A DNA stretch of 64,000 nt from Nocardioides sp. TRM66260-LWL. Lineage in GTDB: Bacteria; Actinomycetota; Actinomycetes; Propionibacteriales; Nocardioidaceae. Below the pieces are notes generated by a model, which saw nothing but the letters and a program-made list of their open reading frames with translations, ran no database searches and was not told the DNA's origin. This document shows, piece by piece, positions 27,361 to 35,488 of the stretch. The position numbers and the translations under genes were made by a program. The stretch covers positions 62,001 to 126,000 of the forward strand of contig NZ_JAIQZK010000002.1 in the NCBI RefSeq assembly GCF_020075545.1, written 5' to 3'. Within the stretch, counting starts at the first letter, position 1. Each line of letters opens with the position of its first letter.

Positions 27361-28221
27361 GGGCATCGGACGACGCGACCGCGAGGCCAGCGCGACGCCG
27401 CCGATGACGAGCGCCGCTCCGACCGCCTCCCCCGGCGTCGGCGCCTGGTCGAACACCAGCCAGGCCGAGGCCATCGCCACCGGCGGCGCGAGCAGCGCGT
27501 ACGGCGCGACCTCCCCGGCCGGGTGCTTCGAGAGCAGGCGGCTGAACACGCCGTAGCCGACCAGCGAGGCCAGCACCGCCGTGTAGAGGGTGGAGGCGAT
27601 CGCCCGGCCGTCGATCGCCGCCAGGCCGTCCGCGACGCCCCGCGGTCCGTCGACCAGCAGGCTCAGGCCGAGCGCCGGCACGGGCACCACGAGGGACGAC
27701 CAGACGACGAGCGGCAGCCCGCCCTGCGCGCCCGAGCGCCGGGTCAGGACGTTGCCGGCGCCCCACGACGTCGCGCCGAGCAGGCACAGCCCGAGGCCGA
27801 CCAGCGGCGCCGCGCCGCCCCGGGCCAGGCCGACCACGACCAGGCCGAGCACGCCGAGCAGCACGCCGAGCCACTGCGCGCGACGCGGGCGCTCCCCCAG
27901 CACCGCGGCGGCGCCGAGGACGGTGACGATCACCTGCGCCTGGAGCACGAGCGCGGCGAGACCGGGCGCCAGGCCCGCCGCCATCGCGACGTAGAGGAAG
28001 CCGAACTGGCCGAGCGAGAGCAGGGCGCCGATGCCGAGCAGCACGCGCCAGGGCAGGTCGGGGCGGGGCAGCACGAGCACCAGCGGCACGAGCACCACGA
28101 CGAACCGCAGCGCGACGAAGAGCAGCGGCGGCACGTCGCCGCGACCCCACTCGATCACGACGAAGTTGAACCCCCAGACGGTGGCGACGGCGCAGGCGAG
28201 GAGGCGGTCGAGAGGCGGCAT
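27187..28221 (-). CDS. EamA/DMT-family transporter
   Basis: A 344-residue inner-membrane exporter of the drug/metabolite superfamily. It has ten hydrophobic helices in two EamA repeats, starting LLACAVATVWGFNFVVIEWG and including LRFVVVLVPLVLVLPRP and the second-half GVFSRLLSKHPAGEVAPYALLAPPVAM. Substrate is unknown; amino acids or metabolites are common for the family. The helices end by about residue 285. The last 58 codons, a soluble Gly/Ala-rich tail, lie antisense to the NUDIX gene. It is divergent from a LysR regulator 75 bases away, which probably controls it. Confidence 0.88.
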   Translation of the reverse strand: MPPLDRLLACAVATVWGFNFVVIEWGRGDVPPLLFVALRFVVVLVPLVLVLPRPDLPWRVLLGIGALLSLGQFGFLYVAMAAGLAPGLAALVLQAQVIVTVLGAAAVLGERPRRAQWLGVLLGVLGLVVVGLARGGAAPLVGLGLCLLGATSWGAGNVLTRRSGAQGGLPLVVWSSLVVPVPALGLSLLVDGPRGVADGLAAIDGRAIASTLYTAVLASLVGYGVFSRLLSKHPAGEVAPYALLAPPVAMASAWLVFDQAPTPGEAVGAALVIGGVALASRSRRPMPSAAGLGVAGAGAAQGGQGGLDAARGEVRAPLPDLGGVAERDLADLAGLEHRVIEQRG

Positions 28222-28283
28222 GCGGACGAGCGTGCCGCCCCGTCACCGTGCAGCACCAGCGATGATTCGTGGCGTCGTCGATG

Positions 28284-28289
28284 TAGCGT
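28284..28289 (+). promoter_or_regulatory. Leaderless -10 for the LysR gene
   Basis: TAGCGT, six bases before the ATG, within the 74-base divergent EamA/LysR spacer. Confidence 0.55.
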
Positions 28290-28295
28290 CGCTGC

Positions 28296-29273
28296 ATGAT
28301 CGACGTGATCGCCCTGGCCAGCCTCCGCGCCGTCGCCGAGCACGGCTCGGTCGTCGCGGCCGCCGACGCCCTCGCCCTGACCCCGAGCGCGGTCTCGCAG
28401 CAGATCAAGCGCCTCGAGCGGCAGGCGGGCACCCCGCTGCTGGAGCGGGCGGGCCGGGGCGTCGTCCTGACCGGCCCCGGGCGCCACCTCGCCGAGGAGG
28501 GCGGGCGCGTGCTCGCCGACCTCGAGGCGCTGGAGGCGTCGGTGCGCCGCGGCACCGGACGGGTGGCGGGCACCGTCCGGCTGGTCGCCTTCTCGACCGC
28601 CGTGCGCGGGATCGTCGCTCCGGTCGTCCGCTCGCTCCTCGACCGCCACCCCGAGCTGCGCATCCGGATCAGCGAGCGGGAGCCGTGGGACGCCGTCGAC
28701 GACCTCGCCGGCGGCCGCGCCGACCTCGGCCTCGTCCACCGCTGGGGCGAGGTGCCGCTCGCGGTGCCCGACCACCTGGCCGTGACGCCCGTGGCGGCGG
28801 ACGTCGCCGACGTCGTCCTGCGGCGCGACCACCGGCTCGCCGGTCGCGCGTCGGTGAGCCCGCACGACCTCGTCGACGAGTGGTGGATCTCCACCCCGCC
28901 CGGCACCATCTGCCGCCAGTGGCTGGGCCGCATGCACGACGGCACGGGACGGCCGCCCCGGGTGGCGCACGAGTCGTGGGAGTTCGCCTCCCACCTCGCG
29001 CTGGCCGCGGCCGGGCTCGGCATCGCCCTCGTGCCCCGCCTCGGCCGCGGGCCGCTGGACCCCGATCTGCGCGCCGTCCCCGTCACCGACCCGGTGCCGA
29101 CCCGCACCATCGACGCGCTGCACCGGCGCAGCATGGGCGGCTCGCCGGCGCTGGGCGCCGTCCTGGGCGCGCTCGTCGAGGCGGGCGCCGCTCAGCCGTC
29201 GATCGCCGACTCCAGCGGCGTCGGCTCGACGCCGCCGACGGTGGCCACGACGTCGCTCACCGCCGCCAGGTAG
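28296..29273 (+). CDS. LysR-family transcriptional regulator
   Basis: A 325-residue regulator. The winged helix-turn-helix is at 1-60 (LRAVAEHGSVVAAADALALTPSAVSQQIKRLERQ), a linker helix follows, and the periplasmic-binding-like effector domain spans about 90-290 ([44 protein letters not shown]). The neighbouring divergent EamA exporter is the likely target. The C-terminal 27 codons overlap the end of the convergent quinone-reductase gene; they lie beyond the normal end of the family and are probably unstructured. Confidence 0.9.
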   Translation: MIDVIALASLRAVAEHGSVVAAADALALTPSAVSQQIKRLERQAGTPLLERAGRGVVLTGPGRHLAEEGGRVLADLEALEASVRRGTGRVAGTVRLVAFSTAVRGIVAPVVRSLLDRHPELRIRISEREPWDAVDDLAGGRADLGLVHRWGEVPLAVPDHLAVTPVAADVADVVLRRDHRLAGRASVSPHDLVDEWWISTPPGTICRQWLGRMHDGTGRPPRVAHESWEFASHLALAAAGLGIALVPRLGRGPLDPDLRAVPVTDPVPTRTIDALHRRSMGGSPALGAVLGALVEAGAAQPSIADSSGVGSTPPTVATTSLTAAR

Positions 29274-30040
29274 CCCTCGCGGGCCGAGGCGCCGAACGAG
29301 GCGAGGAGGCCCGCGATCTCGGCCGGGAGGCCCACCGAGGCCAGGCCGGCGGCGTAGGCCGCGTCGTCGACGTGGACGACCTCCACCGGCCGGCCGCCCC
29401 GGCGCGAGGCGAGCCCGGCGAGCTCCTCGGCCGTCCAGGCGCGCGGGCCGGTGACGTCGTACGCCCGTCCCTCGTGCCCCTCCCCCGTCAGCACGCCGAC
29501 GGCCACGGCGGCGCAGTCGGCCCGGGTGACGTAGGCCGTCGCGCCGTCGCCCGCGTTGGTCACCAGACGGCCGGACGCGATCGCGGACGCCAGGGCGTCG
29601 CCCTGCATGTCGGCGTAGAGGTTGTTGCGCAGCAGCGTCCAGGCCAGGCCGCTGGCGCGCAGGGCCTCCTCGGTGGCGGCGTGATCGGGGACGACGGCGG
29701 CGGGGTTGGTCGGCTCGGGACGCGTCACCGAGGTGTAGGCGAGGTGCTCGACGCCCGCGGTCTCGGCGGCCCGGACGGCCGCGACGTGGCCCGCGATGCG
29801 GTCGCCGACCGCGTCGGTCGAGATCAGCAGCGCGCGGCGGACGCCCGCGAAGGCCGCCGGCAGGGTGTCGGGGCGGTCGAAGTCGGCGACCCGGACCTCG
29901 GCGCCGCGGGCGGCGAGGTCCGCCAGCCTCGCGGGATCGCGGGTGAGCAGGACGACCTCGTGGGCCGGGACGCGCGCGAGCAGCCCCTCCGCGACGAGGC
30001 GGCCGAGCTGGCCGGAGGCTCCGGTGACGGCGATGGACAT
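29192..30040 (-). CDS. NmrA/QorB-type NAD(P)H quinone oxidoreductase
   Basis: A 282-residue atypical short-chain dehydrogenase. The N-terminal NAD(P) motif is AVTGASGQLGRLV (about 4-16), followed by LTRDPARL and LISTDAVGDRIAGH, then HLAYTSVTRPEPTNPAAVVPDHAATEEALRASG, the pattern of QorB-like quinone reductases. It probably reduces quinones or other electrophiles. The ATG at 30040 has GAGGAG upstream. The divergent rrf2-type gene and the palindromic operator between them suggest redox- or electrophile-inducible expression. Confidence 0.87.
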   Translation of the reverse strand: MSIAVTGASGQLGRLVAEGLLARVPAHEVVLLTRDPARLADLAARGAEVRVADFDRPDTLPAAFAGVRRALLISTDAVGDRIAGHVAAVRAAETAGVEHLAYTSVTRPEPTNPAAVVPDHAATEEALRASGLAWTLLRNNLYADMQGDALASAIASGRLVTNAGDGATAYVTRADCAAVAVGVLTGEGHEGRAYDVTGPRAWTAEELAGLASRRGGRPVEVVHVDDAAYAAGLASVGLPAEIAGLLASFGASAREGYLAAVSDVVATVGGVEPTPLESAIDG

Positions 30041-30062
30041 GGACGACTCCTCGGATCGAATT

Positions 30063-30111
30063 CCGTCGTCACGCTGACGACGGATCAGAAATGTAGTCAT
30101 CCTGACGACGA
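30063..30111. promoter_or_regulatory. Double operator between quinone reductase and Rrf2 gene
   Basis: Site 1 (30063-30083) is a perfect 9-bp inverted repeat CCGTCGTCA-CGC-TGACGACGG. Site 2 (30091-30111, ATGTAGTCA-TCC-TGACGACGA) matches the same pattern with a weaker left arm. Centres are 28 bases apart. The 88-base spacer is shared by both promoters, so one regulator, most simply the adjacent Rrf2 protein, could control both genes. Confidence 0.7.
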
Positions 30112-30128
30112 TCCGGCAAGATGGGTCC

Positions 30129-30575
30129 GTGCCCGCGCCGACCAACACCCGCTTCGCCGTCGCCGTGCACGTGCTCGTCTACCTGGCCGCCGTCGCGGAG
30201 GCCGGGCGCACCGCGCCGGTGGGCTCCGAGGAGCTCGCGGCGAGCACGAAGGTGAACGCCGTGCACGTGCGCACCGTGCTCGGCCCCCTGCGCGAGGCCG
30301 GGCTCGTCCGCTCGCGTCCCGGCGCGCGCGGCGGCTGGGAGCTCGCCGTGGCGGCCGAGTCGCTCCCCCTGTCCCGCGTCTGGCGGCTGCTGCAGGGGGA
30401 CGACCCGGTGCTGGGCCTGCACGGGCCCGCGCCCGAGTGCCCGGTCGGCCGCGGCGTCCAGGCGTCGCTCGAGCGTCTCGACGCCGAGGTGGCCGACGCG
30501 GTCGAGGCCCGACTGGCCGGCGTCACGGTCGCGGCGCTCGCTGCGGGCATCGACCTGGCGGCGACGACCCGCTGA
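30129..30575 (+). CDS. Rrf2-family transcriptional regulator
   Basis: A 148-residue regulator: winged-helix DNA-binding domain 1-80 (TRFAVAVHVLVYLA, STKVNAVHVRTVLGPLREAGLVRSRPGARGGW) followed by the dimerisation helix. Rrf2 proteins sense iron-sulfur, nitric oxide, cysteine or redox state. Only one cysteine (PECPVG, about residue 102) is present instead of the three used to bind an iron-sulfur cluster, so thiol or ligand sensing is more likely. GTG start at 30129. It is divergent from, and probably represses, the quinone reductase and itself. Confidence 0.9.
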   Translation: MPAPTNTRFAVAVHVLVYLAAVAEAGRTAPVGSEELAASTKVNAVHVRTVLGPLREAGLVRSRPGARGGWELAVAAESLPLSRVWRLLQGDDPVLGLHGPAPECPVGRGVQASLERLDAEVADAVEARLAGVTVAALAAGIDLAATTR

Positions 30576-30612
30576 GCCCTCGTCGGGCCCGGGTGGGGCT
30601 GGGCCGGCGGAC

Positions 30613-31572
30613 TCAGAAGAGCGCGGAGGCCAGGCTCTGGCGTCCGCGGAGCACCCGCGGGTCGTCGTTGCCGACGGCGGCGAACAGGCTGACGAGGTGC
30701 TCCCGGGCACGCGTGCGGTCGGCGTCGGCCGTGCGGCGGACCAGCTCGACGAGGCGGCCGAACGCCTCGTCGACCCGCCCGTCGAGGAGGTCGAGGTCGG
30801 CGGCGAGGATCTGCGCGTCGACGTCGTCGGGCGCGGCGTCGGCCGCGGCGCGGGCGGCGGCCGGGTCGGCGTCGCGGGTGCGCAGCAGCACGCGGGCCAT
30901 CGCCAGCCCGGCAGCGGCCTCGTGGTCGGCGGGGTTGGCGTCGACCAGGCGCTGGTACTCCGCGATCGCGGTCTCGACGTCGCCCTCGGCCAGGGCGGCG
31001 TCGGCGGCGGCGTAGCGCGGGTCGACGGCCTCGCCCTCCTCGTCGGCGGCCTCCGCGTGCCGCGGCTGGTGGCGTCCGGTGATGCCCTGCACGGTGAGCT
31101 GCTGCATCACCTGGGTCAGCGCGGTGCGCAGCTCGGCGATCGGCAGGACGTCCTGGAGCAGCGGCGCCGGACGACCGTCGATGATCGCCACGACGAGCGG
31201 GATCGACGGGATCTGCATGGCCTGGGCGATGCCGGGCTCGGCGTCGATGTCGACCAGGCCGGCGAGGAAGCGGCCCTCGAACTCCGCCGAGAGGGTCGCG
31301 ACGTCGTCGGCGAGCTGCGCGCTCTCCGGCATGCGGCTCGGCGAGTAGAAGACGAGCAGCACCGGCGCGGTCATCGACGCCTCGACCACCGCCTGGAAGG
31401 CGGCCTCGGTGATGTCGACGGCGTACGCGGACGCCGCGCCGCCCGCCGCGGCCGGGCCTCCGACGCCGCCTCCGCCCGCTCCCGCGGCGGGAGCGCTCGG
31501 CGCCGCCGGGGCGGGCCGCTTGAGCGCGGAGAGGTCGATCGCACCGGGACGGCTGAAGGGCACCTGCGTCAT
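30613..31572 (-). CDS. CnoX/YbbN-like thioredoxin-TPR co-chaperone
   Basis: A 319-residue cytoplasmic protein. A Pro/Gly/Ala-rich linker (12-50) precedes a thioredoxin-fold domain (about 51-160) in which the CxxC is replaced by SPSRMP (VLLVFYSPSRMPES), then a tetratricopeptide region (about 183-310, e.g. ALAEGDVETAIAEYQRLVDANPADHEAAAGLAMARVLL). This architecture matches the CnoX/YbbN holdases that protect clients during oxidative or hypochlorous stress; without cysteines it cannot act as a reductase. The ATG at 31572 is six bases after TAGGAT. Confidence 0.88.
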   Translation of the reverse strand: MTQVPFSRPGAIDLSALKRPAPAAPSAPAAGAGGGGVGGPAAAGGAASAYAVDITEAAFQAVVEASMTAPVLLVFYSPSRMPESAQLADDVATLSAEFEGRFLAGLVDIDAEPGIAQAMQIPSIPLVVAIIDGRPAPLLQDVLPIAELRTALTQVMQQLTVQGITGRHQPRHAEAADEEGEAVDPRYAAADAALAEGDVETAIAEYQRLVDANPADHEAAAGLAMARVLLRTRDADPAAARAAADAAPDDVDAQILAADLDLLDGRVDEAFGRLVELVRRTADADRTRAREHLVSLFAAVGNDDPRVLRGRQSLASALF

Positions 31573-31578
31573 GGCGTC

Positions 31579-31584
31579 ATCCTA
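31579..31584 (-). promoter_or_regulatory. Leaderless -10 for the CnoX-like gene
   Basis: TAGGAT, six bases before the ATG. Confidence 0.55.
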
Positions 31585-31601
31585 GGGACGCGCCGACGAG
31601 G

Positions 31602-32114
31602 TCAGGGCCGGGGGCCGCGCAGGCCGGACTGCTGGACGACGCGCTGGATCACCAGGTCGCGCCGGTCGGGGCTCGGCACGTACCGGATGTCGCGCAGGCC
31701 CTGCTCCTGGGCCGCGGACTCGAAGACGAAGTGGCCGAAGCCCAGCAGGCGTCCGTGCACCGGCTTGACCACCGTGATGTCGAGGATCCGCGAGAGCGGC
31801 ATCGTCGCGAGGCTCTGGCCGAGGACGCCGTGGATGCGGAAGACCCGCATGTTGGTGATGACGAACCGGTCGCGCGCCTCGCGGAGCACGCCCCAGGCGG
31901 CGCGGCCGAGCAGCCAGAAGGCGACGAGCAGGAGCAGCCAGGCGATCTGCATCCACACGAACGCCGCGCCGACCAGCACCCCCAGGCCGAGCAGGCCCTC
32001 CAGCACCGGACGCACGTACGCGGCCCAGTGGTGGTGCACCGCGTCGAGGACGACCTCGCCCTCCTCGCGCAGGAGGTGGCGCTCGATGTCGGGATGGAGC
32101 AGGGAGCCGGCCAT
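31602..32114 (-). CDS. bPH_2 (DUF304) membrane protein
   Basis: A 170-residue protein with a cytoplasmic N-terminus, a hydrophobic hairpin (about 34-68) and a C-terminal bacterial PH-like domain (RFVITNMRVFRIHGVLGQSLATMPLSRILDITVVKPVHGRLLGFGHFVFES). The family is widespread with unknown function, often thought to sit on the membrane face. It starts 10 bases after the stop of a 54-residue membrane-protein gene, so the two are likely co-transcribed. Confidence 0.87.
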   Translation of the reverse strand: MAGSLLHPDIERHLLREEGEVVLDAVHHHWAAYVRPVLEGLLGLGVLVGAAFVWMQIAWLLLLVAFWLLGRAAWGVLREARDRFVITNMRVFRIHGVLGQSLATMPLSRILDITVVKPVHGRLLGFGHFVFESAAQEQGLRDIRYVPSPDRRDLVIQRVVQQSGLRGPRP

Positions 32115-32124
32115 GCCGGACGGC

Positions 32125-32289
32125 TCAGCCGAGCTCGCGGATGAAGGTCAGGAGACCGTCGAAGAGCCGGCCGCCGAGGTCGACGGTCTGGGCGGCGCCG
32201 CTGCGGGCCACGTCCGCGAGGCCCTGCGGGTCCTGGACGAGCCAGAAGCCCACGAAGAGCACCACGAGGGCGAGGATCGCCTTCTTCAT
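32125..32289 (-). CDS. 54-residue membrane protein, co-transcribed with PH gene
   Basis: A short gene: ATG at 32289 preceded by GGAAG seven bases upstream, 54 codons, TGA at 32125. The product has a Lys-Lys N-terminus, one membrane helix (about 4-18, AILALVVLFVGFWLV) and an amphipathic tail (LADVARSGAAQTVDLGGRLF). Codon positions show the strong third-base GC bias of real genes here. I do not recognise a family. The 10-base spacing to the PH-domain gene suggests a functional pair. Confidence 0.7.
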   Translation of the reverse strand: MKKAILALVVLFVGFWLVQDPQGLADVARSGAAQTVDLGGRLFDGLLTFIRELG

Positions 32290-32419
32290 CGTCGCTTCCG
32301 TCCTGCGGGCCGAGGGGACGGCGCCTCAGGCGCCACGTACGCCCCAGTGGTATCAGGCGGGAGGCCGCCCGGCCGGCAGGCGCGCCGGGGCTGGACCGAT
32401 CAAGCCTGGCCCGGCCGCG

Positions 32420-33484
32420 TCAGCCCTCGGCGCCGGCGTGCGCCGCCAGCAGCGCGTCGGCGGCGCGGTATGGATCGAGCGCTCCCCCGGCGACGTCCGT
32501 GGCCAGCCCCTCGAGCGCGCCGTGCCGGCCGACGTCGGCCCAGCGGCGCCGCAGCTCGGCCACGGCGATCGCCTCGACCTCCTGGCGGGCGCGGCGGGTG
32601 CGACGGCGCAGCAGCTCGCCGGACTCGCGCAGGAAGTCGTGGTGGCGTCCGAGCTCTACCACGACCTCGTCGAGCCCCTCGGCGCGGGCGGCGCTGATCT
32701 TGAGGATCGGCTGGCGCCAGGCGCCGTCGCGGCGCTCGGCCAGCGAGAGCATGCCGCGCAGGTCGCGCCGCACCTGGTCGGCGCCGTCGCGATCGGCCTT
32801 GTTGACGACGTACAGGTCGCCGATCTCGAGGATCCCGGCCTTGGCGGCCTGGATGCCGTCGCCCATGCCGGGCGCGAGCAGGACGATCGTCGAGTCGGCC
32901 TGCGCGGCGATCTCGACCTCGCTCTGGCCGACGCCGACGGTCTCGACCAGCACGACGTCGAAGCCGGCGGCGTCGAGCACCCGGATCGCCTGCGGCGTGC
33001 TCCAGGACAGGCCGCCGAGGTGGCCGCGGGAGGCCATCGAGCGGATGTAGACGCCGTCGTCGTCGGCGTGGTCCTGCATGCGGATGCGATCGCCGAGCAG
33101 CGCGCCGCCGGAGAACGGCGAGCTCGGGTCGACCGCCAGCACGCCGACCCGGCGTCCGGCGCGGCGCAGCTCGGCGACGAGCGCGTTGGTGGTCGTCGAC
33201 TTGCCGACGCCCGGCGAGCCGGTGAGGCCGACCACCTGGGCGCGGCCGGTGTGCGGGGCGAGCGCCGCCATCACCTCGCGCAGCAGCGGGGACTCGTCCT
33301 CGACGAAGGAGATGAGCCGGGCGATCGCGCGGACCTGCCCGTCCCGGGCGGCCGCGACGAGATCGGGGACCGACGCCGTGCGGCGCCGGCCCCCGACGGG
33401 CTCGTGGTGAGGGATCGTCGACCCCGCGATCAGGCCTTGGGCACGCGGACGATCAGGGCGTCGCCCTGGCCGCCGCCGCCGCAC
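32420..33484 (-). CDS. meaB: MeaB G-protein chaperone of B12-dependent mutases
   Basis: MeaB (ArgK family) is a GTPase that loads adenosylcobalamin into acyl-CoA mutases and protects them from inactivation. Motifs: Walker [33 protein letters not shown] (switch/magnesium region), base-specificity NKAD, and the helical C-terminal dimerisation arm. Its start is uncertain. The frame is open far into atoB, and no ATG or GTG lies between the atoB stop and the conserved core. The nearest GTG is 33484, inside atoB; a CTG at 33433 is the alternative. Either way meaB overlaps atoB and is translationally coupled to it. Confidence 0.9.
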   Translation of the reverse strand: MRRRRPGRRPDRPRAQGLIAGSTIPHHEPVGGRRRTASVPDLVAAARDGQVRAIARLISFVEDESPLLREVMAALAPHTGRAQVVGLTGSPGVGKSTTTNALVAELRRAGRRVGVLAVDPSSPFSGGALLGDRIRMQDHADDDGVYIRSMASRGHLGGLSWSTPQAIRVLDAAGFDVVLVETVGVGQSEVEIAAQADSTIVLLAPGMGDGIQAAKAGILEIGDLYVVNKADRDGADQVRRDLRGMLSLAERRDGAWRQPILKISAARAEGLDEVVVELGRHHDFLRESGELLRRRTRRARQEVEAIAVAELRRRWADVGRHGALEGLATDVAGGALDPYRAADALLAAHAGAEG

Positions 33485-34617
33485 AGGGCAGCCGCGCCGA
33501 TGCCGCCGCCGCGACGCTTGAGCTCCAGCGCCAGGTGCAGGACGACGCGGGCGCCGGACATGCCGACCGGGTGGCCGAGCGCGATGGCGCCGCCGTTGAC
33601 GTTGACCTTCTCGTCGGGCAGGCCGAGCTTGCGGGTCGACTCGATGCCGACGGCGGCGAACGCCTCGTTGAACTCGACGAGGTCGAGGTCGTCGACGGTC
33701 AGGCCCTCCTTCTCCAGCGCCTTGGCGGTGGCGTTGGCCGGCTGCAGCTGCAGGCTGGTGTCGGGGCCGGCGACCATGCCGTGCGCGCCGATCTCGGCCA
33801 GCCACTCCAGGCCGAGCTCCTCGGCCTTGGCCTTGCTCATGACGACCACGGCGCAGGCGCCGTCGGAGATCTGCGAGGCGGAGCCGGCGGTGATGGTGCC
33901 GCTCTTGGAGAACGCCGGGGGCAGCTTGCCGAGCGACTCGACGGTGGTGTCGCCGCGCACGCCCTCGTCGGCCGAGACGACGATCGGGTCGCCCTTGCGC
34001 TGCGGGATCGAGACCGGCACGACCTCCTCGTCGAACACGCCGTTCTTCCACGCGGCCGCGGCCTTCTGGTGCGACGCGGCGGCGAAGGCGTCCTGCTCCT
34101 CGCGCGAGAGCGCGGTGCCCTCGGCGTTGATCTGCTCGGTGAGCCCGCCCATGGCCTGCTGGGTGGCCTGGTCGTAGAGGGCGTCGTAGGCCATGGAGTC
34201 GACGAGCTTGGTGTCGCCGAACTTGAAGCCGTCGCGCGACTTGGGCAGCAGGTGCGGGGCCAGCGTCATCGACTCCATGCCGCCGGCGACGACGATCTCG
34301 GCCTCGCCGGCGCGGATCAGCTGGTCGGCGGTGGCGATCGCGTTGAGGCCCGAGAGGCAGACCTTGTTGATCGTGATCGACGGGACGCTCATCGGCAGGC
34401 CGCCGGCGATGCCCGCGGAGCGAGCCGGGTTCTGGCCGGCGCCGGCCTGGATGACCTGGCCCATGATCAGGTAGTCGACCTGGTCGCCGGACACGCCGGC
34501 CTTCTCCAGGGCGCCCTTGATCGCGACGCCGCCGAGGTCGGCGGCGGTGAGGGTCTTGAGGCCGCCCAGGAGGCGGCCGATCGGGGTGCGAGCACCGGCG
34601 ACGATGACGGAGGTCAT
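33430..34617 (-). CDS. atoB: Acetyl-CoA C-acetyltransferase
   Basis: This thiolase condenses two acetyl-CoA to acetoacetyl-CoA, the entry to the ethylmalonyl-CoA/polyhydroxybutyrate route. The 395-residue length is typical. Catalytic residues are visible: nucleophile C88 in [26 protein letters not shown] (active-site His) and CGGGGQG (second Cys). The ATG at 34617 follows AAGGA by seven bases. The order atoB-meaB matches the Streptomyces SCO5399-SCO5400 region, next to mce and the scy gene. Confidence 0.95.
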   Translation of the reverse strand: MTSVIVAGARTPIGRLLGGLKTLTAADLGGVAIKGALEKAGVSGDQVDYLIMGQVIQAGAGQNPARSAGIAGGLPMSVPSITINKVCLSGLNAIATADQLIRAGEAEIVVAGGMESMTLAPHLLPKSRDGFKFGDTKLVDSMAYDALYDQATQQAMGGLTEQINAEGTALSREEQDAFAAASHQKAAAAWKNGVFDEEVVPVSIPQRKGDPIVVSADEGVRGDTTVESLGKLPPAFSKSGTITAGSASQISDGACAVVVMSKAKAEELGLEWLAEIGAHGMVAGPDTSLQLQPANATAKALEKEGLTVDDLDLVEFNEAFAAVGIESTRKLGLPDEKVNVNGGAIALGHPVGMSGARVVLHLALELKRRGGGIGAAALCGGGGQGDALIVRVPKA

Positions 34618-34871
34618 GAGGATTCCTTCACAGCGAGGGTGTGTCCCGGGCGACGACCCCGGGTGGCGCGGCGGGCGGGCGAGCGGCCGGGCCGCTCGAG
34701 GCTCCGGTGCACGACCGGTCTCCCGACGGTCGGACACTACTCGCCGACATCCGGACGGGACGACCGGACGCGTCCACTGAGACGGGCGCCACCCCGAGGC
34801 CGTCCCCCTCGGCGCCGCCCGCCCGTGAGACGCGTTGCGATCGGCGCGCCCGGGCGGTCACGATGCGTGCC

Positions 34872-35321
34872 ATGAGCGACCTCTCGATCCCCGAGCACCT
34901 CTTCACCGCCATCGACCACGTCGGCATCGCCGTCGCGGACCTCGACGAGGCGATCGCCTTCTACGAGTCGACCTTCGGCATGAAGGTGGCGCACCAGGAG
35001 GTCAACGAGGAGCAGGGCGTGCGCGAGGCGATGGTCGCCGTCGGCGACTCGGGCTCCTTCATCCAGCTCCTCGCCCCGCTGGACGACTCCTCCACGATCG
35101 CGAAGTTCCTCGACCGGTCGGGCCCGGGCGTGCAGCAGATGGCCTACCGGGTCACCGACGTCGACGCCGTCAGCGCGATCCTGCGCGAGCGCGGCGTCCG
35201 CCTGCTCTACCCGGAGGCCAAGCGCGGCACGTCCGACTCCCGCATCAACTTCGTGCACCCGAAGGACGCCGGCGGCGTGCTCGTCGAGCTGGTCGAGCCG
35301 GCCGCGCACGCGCACCACTGA
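34872..35321 (+). CDS. mce: Methylmalonyl-CoA (ethylmalonyl-CoA) epimerase
   Basis: Mce interconverts the 2S and 2R forms of methylmalonyl-CoA and, in the ethylmalonyl-CoA pathway, also ethylmalonyl-CoA. The 149-residue protein is a two-module vicinal-oxygen-chelate fold: FTAIDHVGIAVADLDEAIAFYE (first metal His) and the repeat ending PGVQQMAYRVTDVDAVSAIL, KRGTSDSRINFVHPKDAGGVLVELVEP. The ATG at 34872 is preferred; another ATG nine bases upstream is possible. The 254-base spacer to the divergent atoB gene shows no other gene. Confidence 0.93.
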   Translation: MSDLSIPEHLFTAIDHVGIAVADLDEAIAFYESTFGMKVAHQEVNEEQGVREAMVAVGDSGSFIQLLAPLDDSSTIAKFLDRSGPGVQQMAYRVTDVDAVSAILRERGVRLLYPEAKRGTSDSRINFVHPKDAGGVLVELVEPAAHAHH

Positions 35322-35384
35322 CCCGGCGTCCGACCGCACGTCCCCGGTCGCCCTCGCGGCGGAGGCATTCCGCCAGGCAAGACG

Positions 35385-35413
35385 CGGGTCCCACGACATG
35401 AGACGGGTCCCAC
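35385..35413. repeat. Direct repeat CGGGTCCCAC x2 upstream of ccr
   Basis: Two identical 10-mers (35385-35394 and 35404-35413) start 19 bases apart, within similar GAC-rich context, about 35-65 bases upstream of the ccr -10. The spacing is close to two DNA turns, as for a dimeric regulator. Confidence 0.6.
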
Positions 35414-35436
35414 ACGTGGACCTGTTCCCGGCCGTC

Positions 35437-35454
35437 GTTACCCGCGGGTATCTT
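35437..35454 (+). promoter_or_regulatory. ccr -10 region with palindrome GTTACC-CGCG-GGTATC
   Basis: TATCTT (35449-35454) fits a -10 for ccr with a leader of about 30 nt. It overlaps the right arm of TACCCGCGGGTA, a perfect 12-bp palindrome (35439-35450). A site of the same form lies upstream of the hydroxyacyl-CoA dehydrogenase gene. Confidence 0.5.
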
Positions 35455-35488
35455 CCATCCGTCCATCCGCCTGCCCCAGGAGCCTGAC

